A stretch of 64,000 bases of DNA. It comes from Nemertoderma westbladi (Eukaryota; Xenacoelomorpha; Nemertodermatida; Nemertodermatidae). The translations under genes and the position numbers were made by a program. Positions 1 through 10,190 of the stretch are shown here, piece by piece (the stretch's first letter is position 1; every line of letters begins with the position of its first letter). The stretch covers positions 62,001 through 126,000 of the forward strand of contig JAUCBJ010006781.1 in NCBI GenBank assembly GCA_032718475.1, read 5' to 3'. The notes under the pieces are model-generated. The model worked only from the letters and a program-made list of their open reading frames with translations. It was not told where the DNA came from and ran no database searches.

Positions 1-224
1 ACGGACAGTAAGGAAAGAGAAAAATAATTATTTCTTCGCCGTCGCACTAAATATAATATAAGTAATTACGTACGTAATAAACACGAATATATTGCACTAT
101 TCTACAAAATAATCGCTAAATAATATTCTACTAAATTAAATAAAACGATTATAATAAAATTACATAGTAATACATACATAAATATAAAAATAATAAAATA
201 ATATAAAATAATAGAGTCACACGC
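1..224 (-). mobile_element. Possible 3' LTR of the BEL/Pao element, cut by the window edge
   Basis: This AT-rich stretch lies just downstream of the BEL/Pao polyprotein stop, read on the minus strand. A short purine-rich run (GGAGTGGG) follows the stop and could be the polypurine tract. The sequence then reads TGTGACTC, a plausible LTR start near position 224. Only the beginning could be present, since the window ends here. I found no matching second copy on the other side of the element, so the LTR assignment rests on position and the TG start only. Confidence 0.35.
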
Positions 225-239
225 CCACTCCGAACGATA

Positions 240-3200
240 TTAAGTTGGGGAGTCCCTAGATGTCGGTTGGATTAGGGAAGTGGTCGTGGGAAGAGTTTCT
301 TGCCTTCCATAGTTTCCGGAGAGCTCTCTGTCTCTTTCCAGTAAACATAAACGTCCCACTGGGCGATTGAGCTGTTGAGTCTCAAAGACTATCCCTGGTT
401 TCTTAAAGTTCCGCCGCATGACGACGAGCTCTACTGATCGCACCAAACCATCGCTCGAGATATAAGTCTCGATGATACGTCCTGTTTGCCATCGCTTACG
501 TGGGAGATCGGGGTCCACAATAAGCACCATGTCTCCAGCGCTGACGTTTTCTTGCTGCGCAAACCACTTAGTTCGAAGTTGTAGAGTGGGCAGGTAATGT
601 TTCTCGAAATGGTCAGCGAAACGACGGGATAGCAACTGCATAAGTTGCCAGGTTCGACGGCAGTACTCGTCTCCGTCTGTGATCTCCGATCGTGGGAGCA
701 TGGCTACGGGTTTCTTCAGTAGAAAGTGCGCGGGTGTTAGCGCTTCCAGGGAATCAGGATTTGAAGAGACTGGCATAAGCGGTCTTTCGTTGAGATAGGC
801 GGCGATTTCCTCCATTAACGTCCGCAATAGTTCGTCGGTGAGATAAGCGCGACAGGGCACAATAAAATGGAACGCAGTCTTCACGCTCCTAATCAATCTC
901 TCCCAACTTCCTCCCCACCAAGGGGCGTCGGCGGCGTTGAAGGTCCAGCTAGACGCTGTTATCCTTAGCTGATCGTCCACCTGTCTTTTGTTCCAGTCCT
1001 TTACGTAAGCTTGAATTTCGTTGTTGGCGCCAATGAAGTTCGTTCCCTTATCCGATCTCATCGTGTTACTGGTTCCGAAGCGAGCGATCTGTCGTCGTAA
1101 ACTCAACACGAAGCTGTTGGTGGATAGATCGTTTACCATATCGAGATGAATGGCTCTACAAGTCATACAAACGAAGATGACACACCATCTCTTGACTATA
1201 GTCCGGGCACGATATACTTCAATAGGGCCAAATAAATCCACACCGGTATTAGTAAAGGGTGGTTCATAGAAGCTTACTCTTTCCCTAGGTAATTCTGCCT
1301 CTCGCTGCGTTAAAGGCCTACTGAATGCTTTCCTACAGGGTATGCAGTTCCTAAGAACTTGGTTCAGAGCCCTACGGGGTTTATAAAAATAGTAGCGAGT
1401 TCGAATTTCGCTCAGAACTCGTTCTCTACCCGCATGGTACAGTTTGCTATGAACATCTACAATCATCTTGATTTGTATATCAAGATTTCTAATGAGTATG
1501 GGAAACTTGGTGTCAAAGGATAACGGGGCGTTGGTAAGCCGACCTCCAACACGTATTAACCCATCTATCATGGTACTAGAGAAGCGATCCCTTAAGCGCA
1601 TCTGTGGATTTCTTAACAACAGGAAATACTTATCGGAATCCTCATAGCATTGTAGGAGTCTCAGCATCTGTTTGTTGGTTTCATCATGCTCCTGGTAACT
1701 GATCTTTTCCTTTAGAAACCTGTCGGATATCTTGTATTTAGGAAGATCTTTAACAACATGGACTCGTGCAGATGTTGATGGAGCATCATCACTATTGGTC
1801 TTTGTTCCGGAGTAACGATGATGAAAACATCGTTTCAAATAGGTCACAGCTTTACAGAGCCGATTCCAGGAACTGTAGTGACGTATCGCTCTCTGCAAGA
1901 GAGGTGAGAGTCCTTGTGCGATATCTGGTATTCCAGATTTCCAATCCTTGTCACGGATTTCCAAGACTTCTTTAGTCGTGGCAGTGGGTTTCTGATCCAA
2001 AGCATCCTCTCCGGAAGTAAATAATACAGATAGATCAACCGCAGGTTTAAACAACTTCGATTTACTCGCTCGAGTTTTGGGTTTAACTTTCTCCGCTCCC
2101 TTGGCCTGTCTGATCTCTGCTGTTGTGAGATGGGGAGGCCATTCTTCTTCTTCTCTGTAGAGAAAGTCGGGTCCTCCTAACCATTCGGGAGTATTTACCA
2201 ATTCCTTTGGAGTCGCTCCCCGGGAAGCGATGTCTGCTGGATTAATCGTTCCGGGGCAATGTCTCCATTGGTCCATCGTCGTGCGACTAAGTATGATGGC
2301 TACTCTGTTGGTAACGAAGACGCTGAACTGACAGACTTCATTGGTTATATACTCTAACACGAGTAAAGCGTCGGTCCAATAGACAGTTTTCTCTAATGGA
2401 TAGTCAATCTGTTCGGTTACATTCCGGCCGATGGCTGTAGCGTATAGAGCCGCTTTTAACTCCGCTCGAGGAACTTTCAACTTGTTGTTGATTAATGCCT
2501 TAGAAGTAACCAAGGCGACTTTGATTCCATCCGGAGTTTCCACTCTTAGGTAGGCTACTATACCGATTCCCATATCGCTGGCGTCTCCAAACACATGGAG
2601 TTGATAGGAATACGTAGGGAGAACATGACCAAAATATGAACGGGAAATTATAAAATCCTCGATCGCTGGCAGAGAATCTTCCCATTTCATCCACTGCTTC
2701 AATAATTCCCCCTTAAGTGGATCGTCCCATGAGTGGTTTTCAAGCCACATTTGTTGTACCAAACTACGAGCAATCAATATAACTGGGCTAATAAATCCCA
2801 ATGGATCGAAATAAGTGCTCAGTATACTTAAGCAAATCCGTTTGGTTCGAACTGGATTATCTCGCTGTTTTAGCTGGAAAAACAGGATATCTCTCTCTGT
2901 GTCCCATTTCAAGCCGAGTGTCTTGGTCTCTGGCAGATCATCTTTGATCAAATCGAGATCTTTCGCTCCGCGATCTTCCGCAGGGATCGACTCCAGAAAC
3001 TCACGGGAGTTGCTGGTGAATTTTGTTAATCGAAAACCACCTCTTTTTAAGCACTCTACCGTTCCTTTAGCGACCTCAATGGCTTCCTCAACTGATGGAA
3101 GGGACTTCAGATTGTCGTCCATGTATATGTCTCTCTTGATGTTGTCGATCACTTCCTTAGAGAAGGCCTCTCTGTTGTCCTCTGCAGTGGTACGCACTAC

Positions 3201-6200
3201 CGAACAGGCGTTGGAAGGGCTTGAGATTATCCCAAAGGCCTGGATGGTCATCCAGTACTCCACCGGTTTCTGGTTGAGGTCTCCTTCGGGCCACCATAGA
3301 AATCGTAAGCTATCCCGATCCCTATCCAACACTTTGACTTGCAAGAACATGCCTTCTATATCGGAGGCGAAAGCAATCGAATATTGTCTCAATCTTAAAA
3401 GAATTCCCAACAAAGATTGAAGTAAGTTGGGTCCGGGTAACAATTCAGAGTTAAGGGATTGACCCATGTAAAGAGCGGAGCCATCAAACACTACTCTCAC
3501 TTCATTGGGTTTACCGGGTTTAGGAACGTAATGGTGAGTTAAATAATACGTTCTTTCAGTCACAGGTGTTTCTTCCGGTACTCTCTCCGCGTATCCCTTA
3601 TTAATAAATTTTTCCAGCTGTGTTTGATACATTGCTTTAGCTGAAGAATTAGCCGTAAGGCGTCGATGGAGTTGCGCGATTCTTTTTTCCGCCAAAGGTC
3701 TGTTATTAATGAACTTCGGTTCTCTCTTGCGAAAAGGTAAACCGACTTCGTACCTTCCTTGATCTTTGAGGAAACGTGTAGTTGTCTCTTGGATCTGCTT
3801 GGCCCTTTCCTCTTCCACCGACAAGGCTTTATCGTAGGAATTGGGCTCTACCACCTCTTGCGTAAAGAATCGTACGGCATGTTCATCCCGAATCTTGGCA
3901 TTATGACGCTCAATGACGTCATTTAACTCGTCGTTATAAGCTTCTCGTTCAGATGGATAGAGAAGTTGACATAAGTTCACTTGGTTTTGCCAAGCCTCGT
4001 TTTCCTTAAGGAGATCGATGGTATTCTCCTCATCAAAAAGCTGGTGAACGTCGTCATTATCTGAGGAGTATGGAATTCCCTCAGTTGAGTTGTCTCCCTC
4101 ACTGGTATCATCTTCCCATTCACTCACCTGGCAGACTCTCTCTTGCGGTAGTCTTTCTCTGAGTGTTCTACGGGAAGGGCCAGTAAAGTACCAACCTACT
4201 CTAGTTCTTACCGCATAGGTCTGTAGGGGCTGCGGTTGAGCAGGCCGTTTCTCTAATGTCTCCAGCGCCTCATGCGCGTTTTGGCCGATGAGTATTTGCA
4301 CTCCAGGATAATCAGTCTGGAATCGAGGAATGTTAAGATGTTGGATGCTCTCATCCTCGTCCCAATTATAAAGGTCTGCTTGAGTAGTAGCGAAGTTCTT
4401 TATAGCCACCATTTTCACTGACCTTATGCTGTTTTCTCCTAGTTCGTCCTGGGGGGTGGACAACGCTCCTACATAATAATCAGCTGTCATTGTAGATTTC
4501 CAAACTTGCATAATGCCTGACATGTTGAGCTTAGTTTGGAACTTGGGTTGTCCAGCAAATATATATTCGGCTAACTCTTTATCGATGAATGTTCCTGTGC
4601 TGCCGGAGTCCAGGAGGGCGTTCACTACATAACTCCTCTTAGGTCCGTGAACCCTTACTTGCACCACAGGAAACTCTCGGATCCCTACATTGGAAGATGA
4701 CTCTTTCCCAAATGGTTGTCGCTCAGAAGTAGTTAGAGTAAAGTCGTTGTCTGTATCCTTTTCATACGTGAGTGCTCGATACACTGCGGTATTTATCATG
4801 TAACAGGATTCGTTTTCGTCGGAGAACTCGTCTGTATAGAATCCTTCCATCTCAGATTGATCAGTGTCGTTCACATCACTGAATTGGACATGTAGCTCGG
4901 AATCACTTACCTGATTCGGACTATTTCGATCGAATTCAGCGTGCAACAAGATATGATGTTTCGCACCACACTTTGCACACCTTATGTCAGAGAAACAGGT
5001 TCGCCGTTGGTGTCCTTGTCTGAGGCAATTATAACATAACCGCTTATCCCACATGACTTCGCGTCTCTCTGTTAATGATTTCTTTAGAAATTCATCACAC
5101 CTATTCAAATGGTGGGTCCCGTCGCACAGCGCACATTTCGGTTTGATGTTACTTACCTTATTCTGAGTCACATTGTGTACACTTGCCTTTTCTTCGGGCT
5201 TTCTCACCTGAATTCTCTTGGGAGACGTGGGAGGAGTTTTTCTTACCTGTTCCCTCCTGTCATTTGTTCGAGACTTGAATTTACTTACCTGATCTTTAGG
5301 CATTTTATTCACATAATAAGATCTATCCGTGTCCTTCCCGCTATCTTCTCCTTGAGAAGTCTGGCTTTCGCCGTCATCAGTATAACATACTGGTGTTACC
5401 TTTCTCCTAGAGACGGGTTTTTCACTTACCTTGTTTTCCGGTGTCTTCTCTCTGGACAGTTTCAGGAGCTGTAATTTCACTTCTCCATCTAGGAATGACA
5501 TGAGATCAGCCATGGTAGGGTCTCGCCGTTGTTGTTCTATCATATATAACACTTTCTTATCCCAGCGTGTACCTACTCCACCTTTCGGTAAAGTAGAAGC
5601 CACTGCTCTAATAACCATAGTGTTCTGATACTCATGAGACTTACCTAGCCAATCTAATTGTCTGCAGATCTCCTGGATCTCATTGGAAAACTCGATAATT
5701 CCGCTACTAATAAACTTTCGGGGCGCTACTAACTTTGCATACAAGTACCCAGCGATATTATTCCTTTTACCATACCTGATGTTTAGTGTATCCCAAACTT
5801 GTCTTAATCCGTCTGGATGTCCAATAAACTTTAACGCCATTAACTTGGGAGATCCTTCCAAGCACTCGATGAGGTATCTAAGTTTTTCTCCATTAGATAG
5901 TACAGAGTTCTGTATGTTATCTTTGTAATATTCATTAAAAGGTAACCATTTCATCTCATCTCCATTGAACTTGACGATCTCTCCAACCTTTACCGCTTGA
6001 CGGGCTTCGGTTCTAGCCATTTGACGAGTAAAACTTTCTTGGGCCATCGTGCTATTTAATATCGAGTTATCGGTATATAAATTTCTCGGATTATGATCCG
6101 ATCTATAGGGAATATCACTATCAACAGGTCTATAATTACCCCTAATAGGGTTCACTATAGGAGTTTCTACTTCGCTAGCAGTGTAGATGCGTGTAGGCTC

Positions 6201-8306
6201 CACACCTTGCGCATGAGATACTTCAGACCTAACGGGTTGACACATTGTTACAGAGGGTGGTGGTATACCCTTTTGTAAATTTACTAATTTATCGCGCTCT
6301 AGCGCGATATTTTGCTGCACTTCTTGTAACTCTAACTTACTTTCCCTCACTGTTCCCTTTAAATGTTGGACAGTCCCTTCCAACTCTCGGACCTGTTGGG
6401 AGGAGCGTATCCGATTCTCCTTCATCTCTCCGAGGAGAATATCCATCCCCCGCCGTCTCTCGTCTACCCAATCAACCGCCGAAACGGGATCCGCCAACGT
6501 CGTAGCGGGCAGACGAGGGACAACGGGCGACAAATTTGGAATATTTCGCTCGGGGTCCAGGACCTGAACTGTCTCCTGGGCAGTTCTACGGGGCACAGGT
6601 AGCTTAGTGCTATGCAGAGGGAATTTATAGGTAGCTTCAGGGAGCACAGGTGTATCTATTACCGAAGGGGTGATTTCAAGAACAGGCCTACTTATTTCAG
6701 GCTCATCTACTATAGTAGGGAGTCTTTCTATTGTAATTATTTGGTCTGTGGGTTCTGTACTCTCTAAGTTGGTGTTATTTAGTTGCCTTCTAACAGCTGG
6801 AGGCAAATCAGGCAATTTCTGACGGTGGAATGTTCTTTTACGTCTGCTTAGGCGGGATCGATTTCCTCCGCCTTCAGTGTCGGTGGTATCGCCTTCCTCA
6901 GATGATGTATAACCTTGTCGTTTGGGAGTAGATCGATTCATCATCTGCACATTACTAGCTGTTAACTGTTTATTAAAGTTATCTTGCCTCTCTTGAAGAT
7001 TTTCCAACTCTAGTTGGGTTGTCTCTTCAGATGCCCTCCGTTCTGCTTCTGCCACTGCTATCTTTCTTTCCGCTTCTGCTGCTGCCGCTTTCCTTTCCGC
7101 TTCTGCCGCTGCCACTGCCGCGGCTGCTGTCTTTCTATCTTCTATACGTTTTTTCCTTACTTGTTCTTCCTTTTCTCTAGCGATGCGGAGTTGTTCATCG
7201 AATTTAGCTTGGTTCGCCGCTAACCTATCCACATCAATCGCATCTAACACAAGTTTGGCTCCTTCGCTGTTAGGGCTAAGTCCCTCTAGCCTTCTCCTCA
7301 ACTCTTCATCTCCCAAAAAACGCTGATAGTCTGACAGATAGATATCAATGGCATCCTTCTTATGCGGTTTCTCTGCCGTCGCTTCACTTTCCACTTGGGA
7401 AAAAGTAGCGTCCGTCGATTCTCCATGGGTTGAGCGCTCCTCCAACTGAGCTTTCCACTGAGCTGCTCCTTGAACCTGGCGTCTCACCCTTTGAAGCCAA
7501 GTCTTTACGGCAACTTGCAACGACGTGTCTTGTCTTCTTTTAGAAGCCTCCTCAAAGGCGGATAAGATTAGCCTAATTCGCAGAACTCTTTCTCTAACTT
7601 GATAAAGCAGCTGTCCCTGCTCTTGAGGTCCTTGAGGTTGTTTAAACAGTTGTCTTTCTACTCGCTCCATAGAGCTGAAGAATCCCTGTGCGTATCCGGC
7701 TGCGGACCTCTTCCATACAGCTGGATCGATGGTTTCCTTGGCTACTCCCATCCGGTGTATGTCTTCCCAGGCAGCTTCTGATAAATCAAACGGGAGTCCG
7801 GGTCCGGGGAAGTTCCATTGCGACTCGACAATAGACTTCAGTTCTTCACTCGTGTATCCCGCGTAACTATCTCTAGTTGACCGTTGACTTCTCGCCCAAT
7901 CGATCTGGTGTTCTTCCACCACGATCAATAACCTAGTGAGTACGGCTGCAGGAAGGATGAGAAGTGGATCCGTATAAACCGCATCCGTCATCTCTGCTCC
8001 GCGCTCGGGTGTCAGCTCTACAGTATCCTCACTACTGGAGCTGCTGGGCCGCTGAGGAATAAGTTCTTGACTCGCGGGTTGTTGCTGTTCCGCTGCTTCT
8101 TGGTCCCGCTTGACCTGAGCTCGAGTGCTTATGATAGACCTACGATGTTGGACTAGCCTAGGTTCTGTTATTACTACTGGAGGGATGACCTTCCTCACAG
8201 TGGGAGGTGAACTGAATTTACGACCAGAAGGTTGTACGTCTCTATCTGAGTCGCAGATAGTTACATCTAATATACTGTCTGACAGGTTCTGCTTAGTATC
8301 AGACAT
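240..8306 (-). CDS. BEL/Pao LTR retrotransposon gag-pol polyprotein
   Basis: One open frame of 2688 codons encodes a Gag-Pol polyprotein of a BEL/Pao element, which copies itself by reverse transcription and integration. In order: a charged N-terminal half with coiled-coil-like Q/E/A-rich stretches (about 340-450); a BEL-type Gag core (about 785-950); CCHC zinc knuckles (about 1055-1125, starting CALC and CYNC); an aspartic protease (LLDSGSTG near 1232); reverse transcriptase with YMDD near 1727; RNase H (FGDASD near 1902); and integrase with an HHCC zinc finger (about 2284-2322) and D, D, E residues near 2357, 2417 and 2467. No envelope domain is seen. No stop or frameshift interrupts the frame, which suggests a young copy. 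The first ATG at 8306 is taken as the start. The 5' LTR was not found. Confidence 0.93.
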   Translation of the reverse strand: MSDTKQNLSDSILDVTICDSDRDVQPSGRKFSSPPTVRKVIPPVVITEPRLVQHRRSIISTRAQVKRDQEAAEQQQPASQELIPQRPSSSSSEDTVELTPERGAEMTDAVYTDPLLILPAAVLTRLLIVVEEHQIDWARSQRSTRDSYAGYTSEELKSIVESQWNFPGPGLPFDLSEAAWEDIHRMGVAKETIDPAVWKRSAAGYAQGFFSSMERVERQLFKQPQGPQEQGQLLYQVRERVLRIRLILSAFEEASKRRQDTSLQVAVKTWLQRVRRQVQGAAQWKAQLEERSTHGESTDATFSQVESEATAEKPHKKDAIDIYLSDYQRFLGDEELRRRLEGLSPNSEGAKLVLDAIDVDRLAANQAKFDEQLRIAREKEEQVRKKRIEDRKTAAAAVAAAEAERKAAAAEAERKIAVAEAERRASEETTQLELENLQERQDNFNKQLTASNVQMMNRSTPKRQGYTSSEEGDTTDTEGGGNRSRLSRRKRTFHRQKLPDLPPAVRRQLNNTNLESTEPTDQIITIERLPTIVDEPEISRPVLEITPSVIDTPVLPEATYKFPLHSTKLPVPRRTAQETVQVLDPERNIPNLSPVVPRLPATTLADPVSAVDWVDERRRGMDILLGEMKENRIRSSQQVRELEGTVQHLKGTVRESKLELQEVQQNIALERDKLVNLQKGIPPPSVTMCQPVRSEVSHAQGVEPTRIYTASEVETPIVNPIRGNYRPVDSDIPYRSDHNPRNLYTDNSILNSTMAQESFTRQMARTEARQAVKVGEIVKFNGDEMKWLPFNEYYKDNIQNSVLSNGEKLRYLIECLEGSPKLMALKFIGHPDGLRQVWDTLNIRYGKRNNIAGYLYAKLVAPRKFISSGIIEFSNEIQEICRQLDWLGKSHEYQNTMVIRAVASTLPKGGVGTRWDKKVLYMIEQQRRDPTMADLMSFLDGEVKLQLLKLSREKTPENKVSEKPVSRRKVTPVCYTDDGESQTSQGEDSGKDTDRSYYVNKMPKDQVSKFKSRTNDRREQVRKTPPTSPKRIQVRKPEEKASVHNVTQNKVSNIKPKCALCDGTHHLNRCDEFLKKSLTERREVMWDKRLCYNCLRQGHQRRTCFSDIRCAKCGAKHHILLHAEFDRNSPNQVSDSELHVQFSDVNDTDQSEMEGFYTDEFSDENESCYMINTAVYRALTYEKDTDNDFTLTTSERQPFGKESSSNVGIREFPVVQVRVHGPKRSYVVNALLDSGSTGTFIDKELAEYIFAGQPKFQTKLNMSGIMQVWKSTMTADYYVGALSTPQDELGENSIRSVKMVAIKNFATTQADLYNWDEDESIQHLNIPRFQTDYPGVQILIGQNAHEALETLEKRPAQPQPLQTYAVRTRVGWYFTGPSRRTLRERLPQERVCQVSEWEDDTSEGDNSTEGIPYSSDNDDVHQLFDEENTIDLLKENEAWQNQVNLCQLLYPSEREAYNDELNDVIERHNAKIRDEHAVRFFTQEVVEPNSYDKALSVEEERAKQIQETTTRFLKDQGRYEVGLPFRKREPKFINNRPLAEKRIAQLHRRLTANSSAKAMYQTQLEKFINKGYAERVPEETPVTERTYYLTHHYVPKPGKPNEVRVVFDGSALYMGQSLNSELLPGPNLLQSLLGILLRLRQYSIAFASDIEGMFLQVKVLDRDRDSLRFLWWPEGDLNQKPVEYWMTIQAFGIISSPSNACSVVRTTAEDNREAFSKEVIDNIKRDIYMDDNLKSLPSVEEAIEVAKGTVECLKRGGFRLTKFTSNSREFLESIPAEDRGAKDLDLIKDDLPETKTLGLKWDTERDILFFQLKQRDNPVRTKRICLSILSTYFDPLGFISPVILIARSLVQQMWLENHSWDDPLKGELLKQWMKWEDSLPAIEDFIISRSYFGHVLPTYSYQLHVFGDASDMGIGIVAYLRVETPDGIKVALVTSKALINNKLKVPRAELKAALYATAIGRNVTEQIDYPLEKTVYWTDALLVLEYITNEVCQFSVFVTNRVAIILSRTTMDQWRHCPGTINPADIASRGATPKELVNTPEWLGGPDFLYREEEEWPPHLTTAEIRQAKGAEKVKPKTRASKSKLFKPAVDLSVLFTSGEDALDQKPTATTKEVLEIRDKDWKSGIPDIAQGLSPLLQRAIRHYSSWNRLCKAVTYLKRCFHHRYSGTKTNSDDAPSTSARVHVVKDLPKYKISDRFLKEKISYQEHDETNKQMLRLLQCYEDSDKYFLLLRNPQMRLRDRFSSTMIDGLIRVGGRLTNAPLSFDTKFPILIRNLDIQIKMIVDVHSKLYHAGRERVLSEIRTRYYFYKPRRALNQVLRNCIPCRKAFSRPLTQREAELPRERVSFYEPPFTNTGVDLFGPIEVYRARTIVKRWCVIFVCMTCRAIHLDMVNDLSTNSFVLSLRRQIARFGTSNTMRSDKGTNFIGANNEIQAYVKDWNKRQVDDQLRITASSWTFNAADAPWWGGSWERLIRSVKTAFHFIVPCRAYLTDELLRTLMEEIAAYLNERPLMPVSSNPDSLEALTPAHFLLKKPVAMLPRSEITDGDEYCRRTWQLMQLLSRRFADHFEKHYLPTLQLRTKWFAQQENVSAGDMVLIVDPDLPRKRWQTGRIIETYISSDGLVRSVELVVMRRNFKKPGIVFETQQLNRPVGRLCLLERDRELSGNYGRQETLPTTTSLIQPTSRDSPT

Positions 8307-8390
8307 GACTATGTATACCGTTGAATGTCTACTGCTTTATTACAGTCTGAGCAAGTCTAGTAACTCAGTATTAACTGCTAGCCTAATAAT

Positions 8391-8690
8391 TAATTACCGG
8401 TACTGCTACTCAGTCTAGCGTGATATATATATAATATATTAGAATACCGGTATGCTTATAGTATATATAACTATTATTACAGACTAGGTTTATCACCGAA
8501 TACCGGTATAATTTTAGCACAAATATATACAAATATATAATAGGCCTATCGGGAATACCGGTACACAGCTTACAGTTTATAGTATATATAATTCTGGACT
8601 AGAATTAATTACAAGTACCGGTATAATGTAAGCCTAAAATTTACAGAAATAAAGATAATAGGCCTATCGTAAATACCGGTATATCAATTA
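8391..8690. repeat. Degenerate ~115-bp tandem repeat carrying ACCGGT palindromes
   Basis: Six ACCGGT hexamers, most inside TACCGGTA, occur at 8396, 8446, 8502, 8557, 8617 and 8675, spaced 50-60 bp. Two steps make a unit of about 115 bp. Units share the blocks GCTTAYAG, TAGTATATATAA, ACTAG, TACCGGTATAAT and ATAGGCCTATCG. About 2.5 diverged units are visible just upstream of the BEL/Pao start codon. They could be subrepeats of its leader or LTR, or a separate satellite. Confidence 0.7.
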
Positions 8691-9609
8691 TTTTAGAATA
8701 ATTGAATTTCTGAACTTTAGGGTTACTTGGTTACTTTAACTTACTTTATTACCGTTATTTAAGCAGTAGTCCAACTGATATTGAGACCTAATTGTTATAT
8801 GGTAGGCCTACTATTTATAAATCGTTAGATTTGATTTATAATATATATATACCCGTTTTATGGGTTTTGTCAATGTTGAAATAAATGTTATTGTTTCTGG
8901 GGGGTAATCACTGCACAAAGCGGTACGCTTTCAGTGAAGTGTTACGTACAGGACACTAAAACAAATGATTCTAATTTACCTAAGTTACTTAATACTACAA
9001 ATTACGTACAATTCGGGTGAGATTACAATCTCTAAATAAACACAAAAATTTACAAAAAACACAAATACGAATTTTTAGGGTAATTTTACAAGAAGTCTAC
9101 AAACCAGCCTAACAAAGGGTTAGAAATCTGGTTATTACAACGGACAGGGTACTACGGTATTTGAAATAATAAGTAGTAGTAAATACACTGCGTTGTCCAG
9201 ATAGAAAAATACCACCGCCTGACGACCTATAGCCGTATCGCTATAGGTTCTACGTTATGTATCACGGAGTGTTCCTACCTAGAAGTTAATAGAGCTAATC
9301 GAACGTGCCTATCAACCACTTTACAACACAAATATAATGTCTACACTAATTACTTCGGAAAGTACTGTACACTAAACCCTAAATTAGGTACGAGTACTTG
9401 TATAACATATAATCTATAGTTAAATATACTTGAACAGCTAAAAGAACCACGGCATCTGCTGGAGTGACCGATGCACAAAATCACCAGTCTTTACCTACGC
9501 CAAGCAGCCCGTGTAGTACCGGGGTTAATTTAACTATAGCGGTATGTATAACAAACACAATTACTGTAGGAACAAACTTGGGGAATATGAATGTTGCGAA
9601 TAATCGCAT

Positions 9610-10190
9610 AAACTCTGAATAATAAATATTACGCTACGCGTACAAACTACTCAAATAAAATGCAGACCGAACACTGACAGACTACTATCAAGCCTAAACA
9701 AACTACGGTATATGCAGACTCCGAAATAATTAGGTAGTATGCGTTCTAACCCAGTAGTACGACTTATTCTTTAATTGGGGGTTTACCTTACAGCATTCGC
9801 TGCCCCTACTTCCTAACCGTTCTTTATCGGACAAGTGATCTACACACGCTGCAATCCGTTCAGACCTAATAACAGCCAGACAACTATCTAGCCTACAAAT
9901 TATCTAAATAAAATTATACGCTAACCGTACAGACTTACACAAACAAAGTACAGACTAAACGATGGCAGACTACTCTCAAGCCTAAATAAACTACAGGACA
10001 TGCAGACTCCGAAATGATTAGGGAGTATGCGTTCTAACCCAGTAGTACGACTTATTCTTTAATTGGGGGTTTACCTTACAGCATTCGCTGCCCCTACTTC
10101 CTAACCGTACTTAATCGGACAGGTGATCTACACACACTGCAATTCGTTCGGACTTAACAGCAATCAGACAACAGCTCAGCCTACAAATCG
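9610..10190. repeat. 288-bp direct tandem duplication (two copies)
   Basis: Two adjacent copies have a period of 288 bp, measured from TGCAGACTCCGAAAT at 9713 and 10001. A block of over 100 bp containing GCGTTCTAACCCAGTAGTAC and GGGGGTTTACCTTACAGC is nearly identical in both. The outer parts are more diverged. No coding potential was recognised. It may belong to the leader of the BEL/Pao element. Confidence 0.85.
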
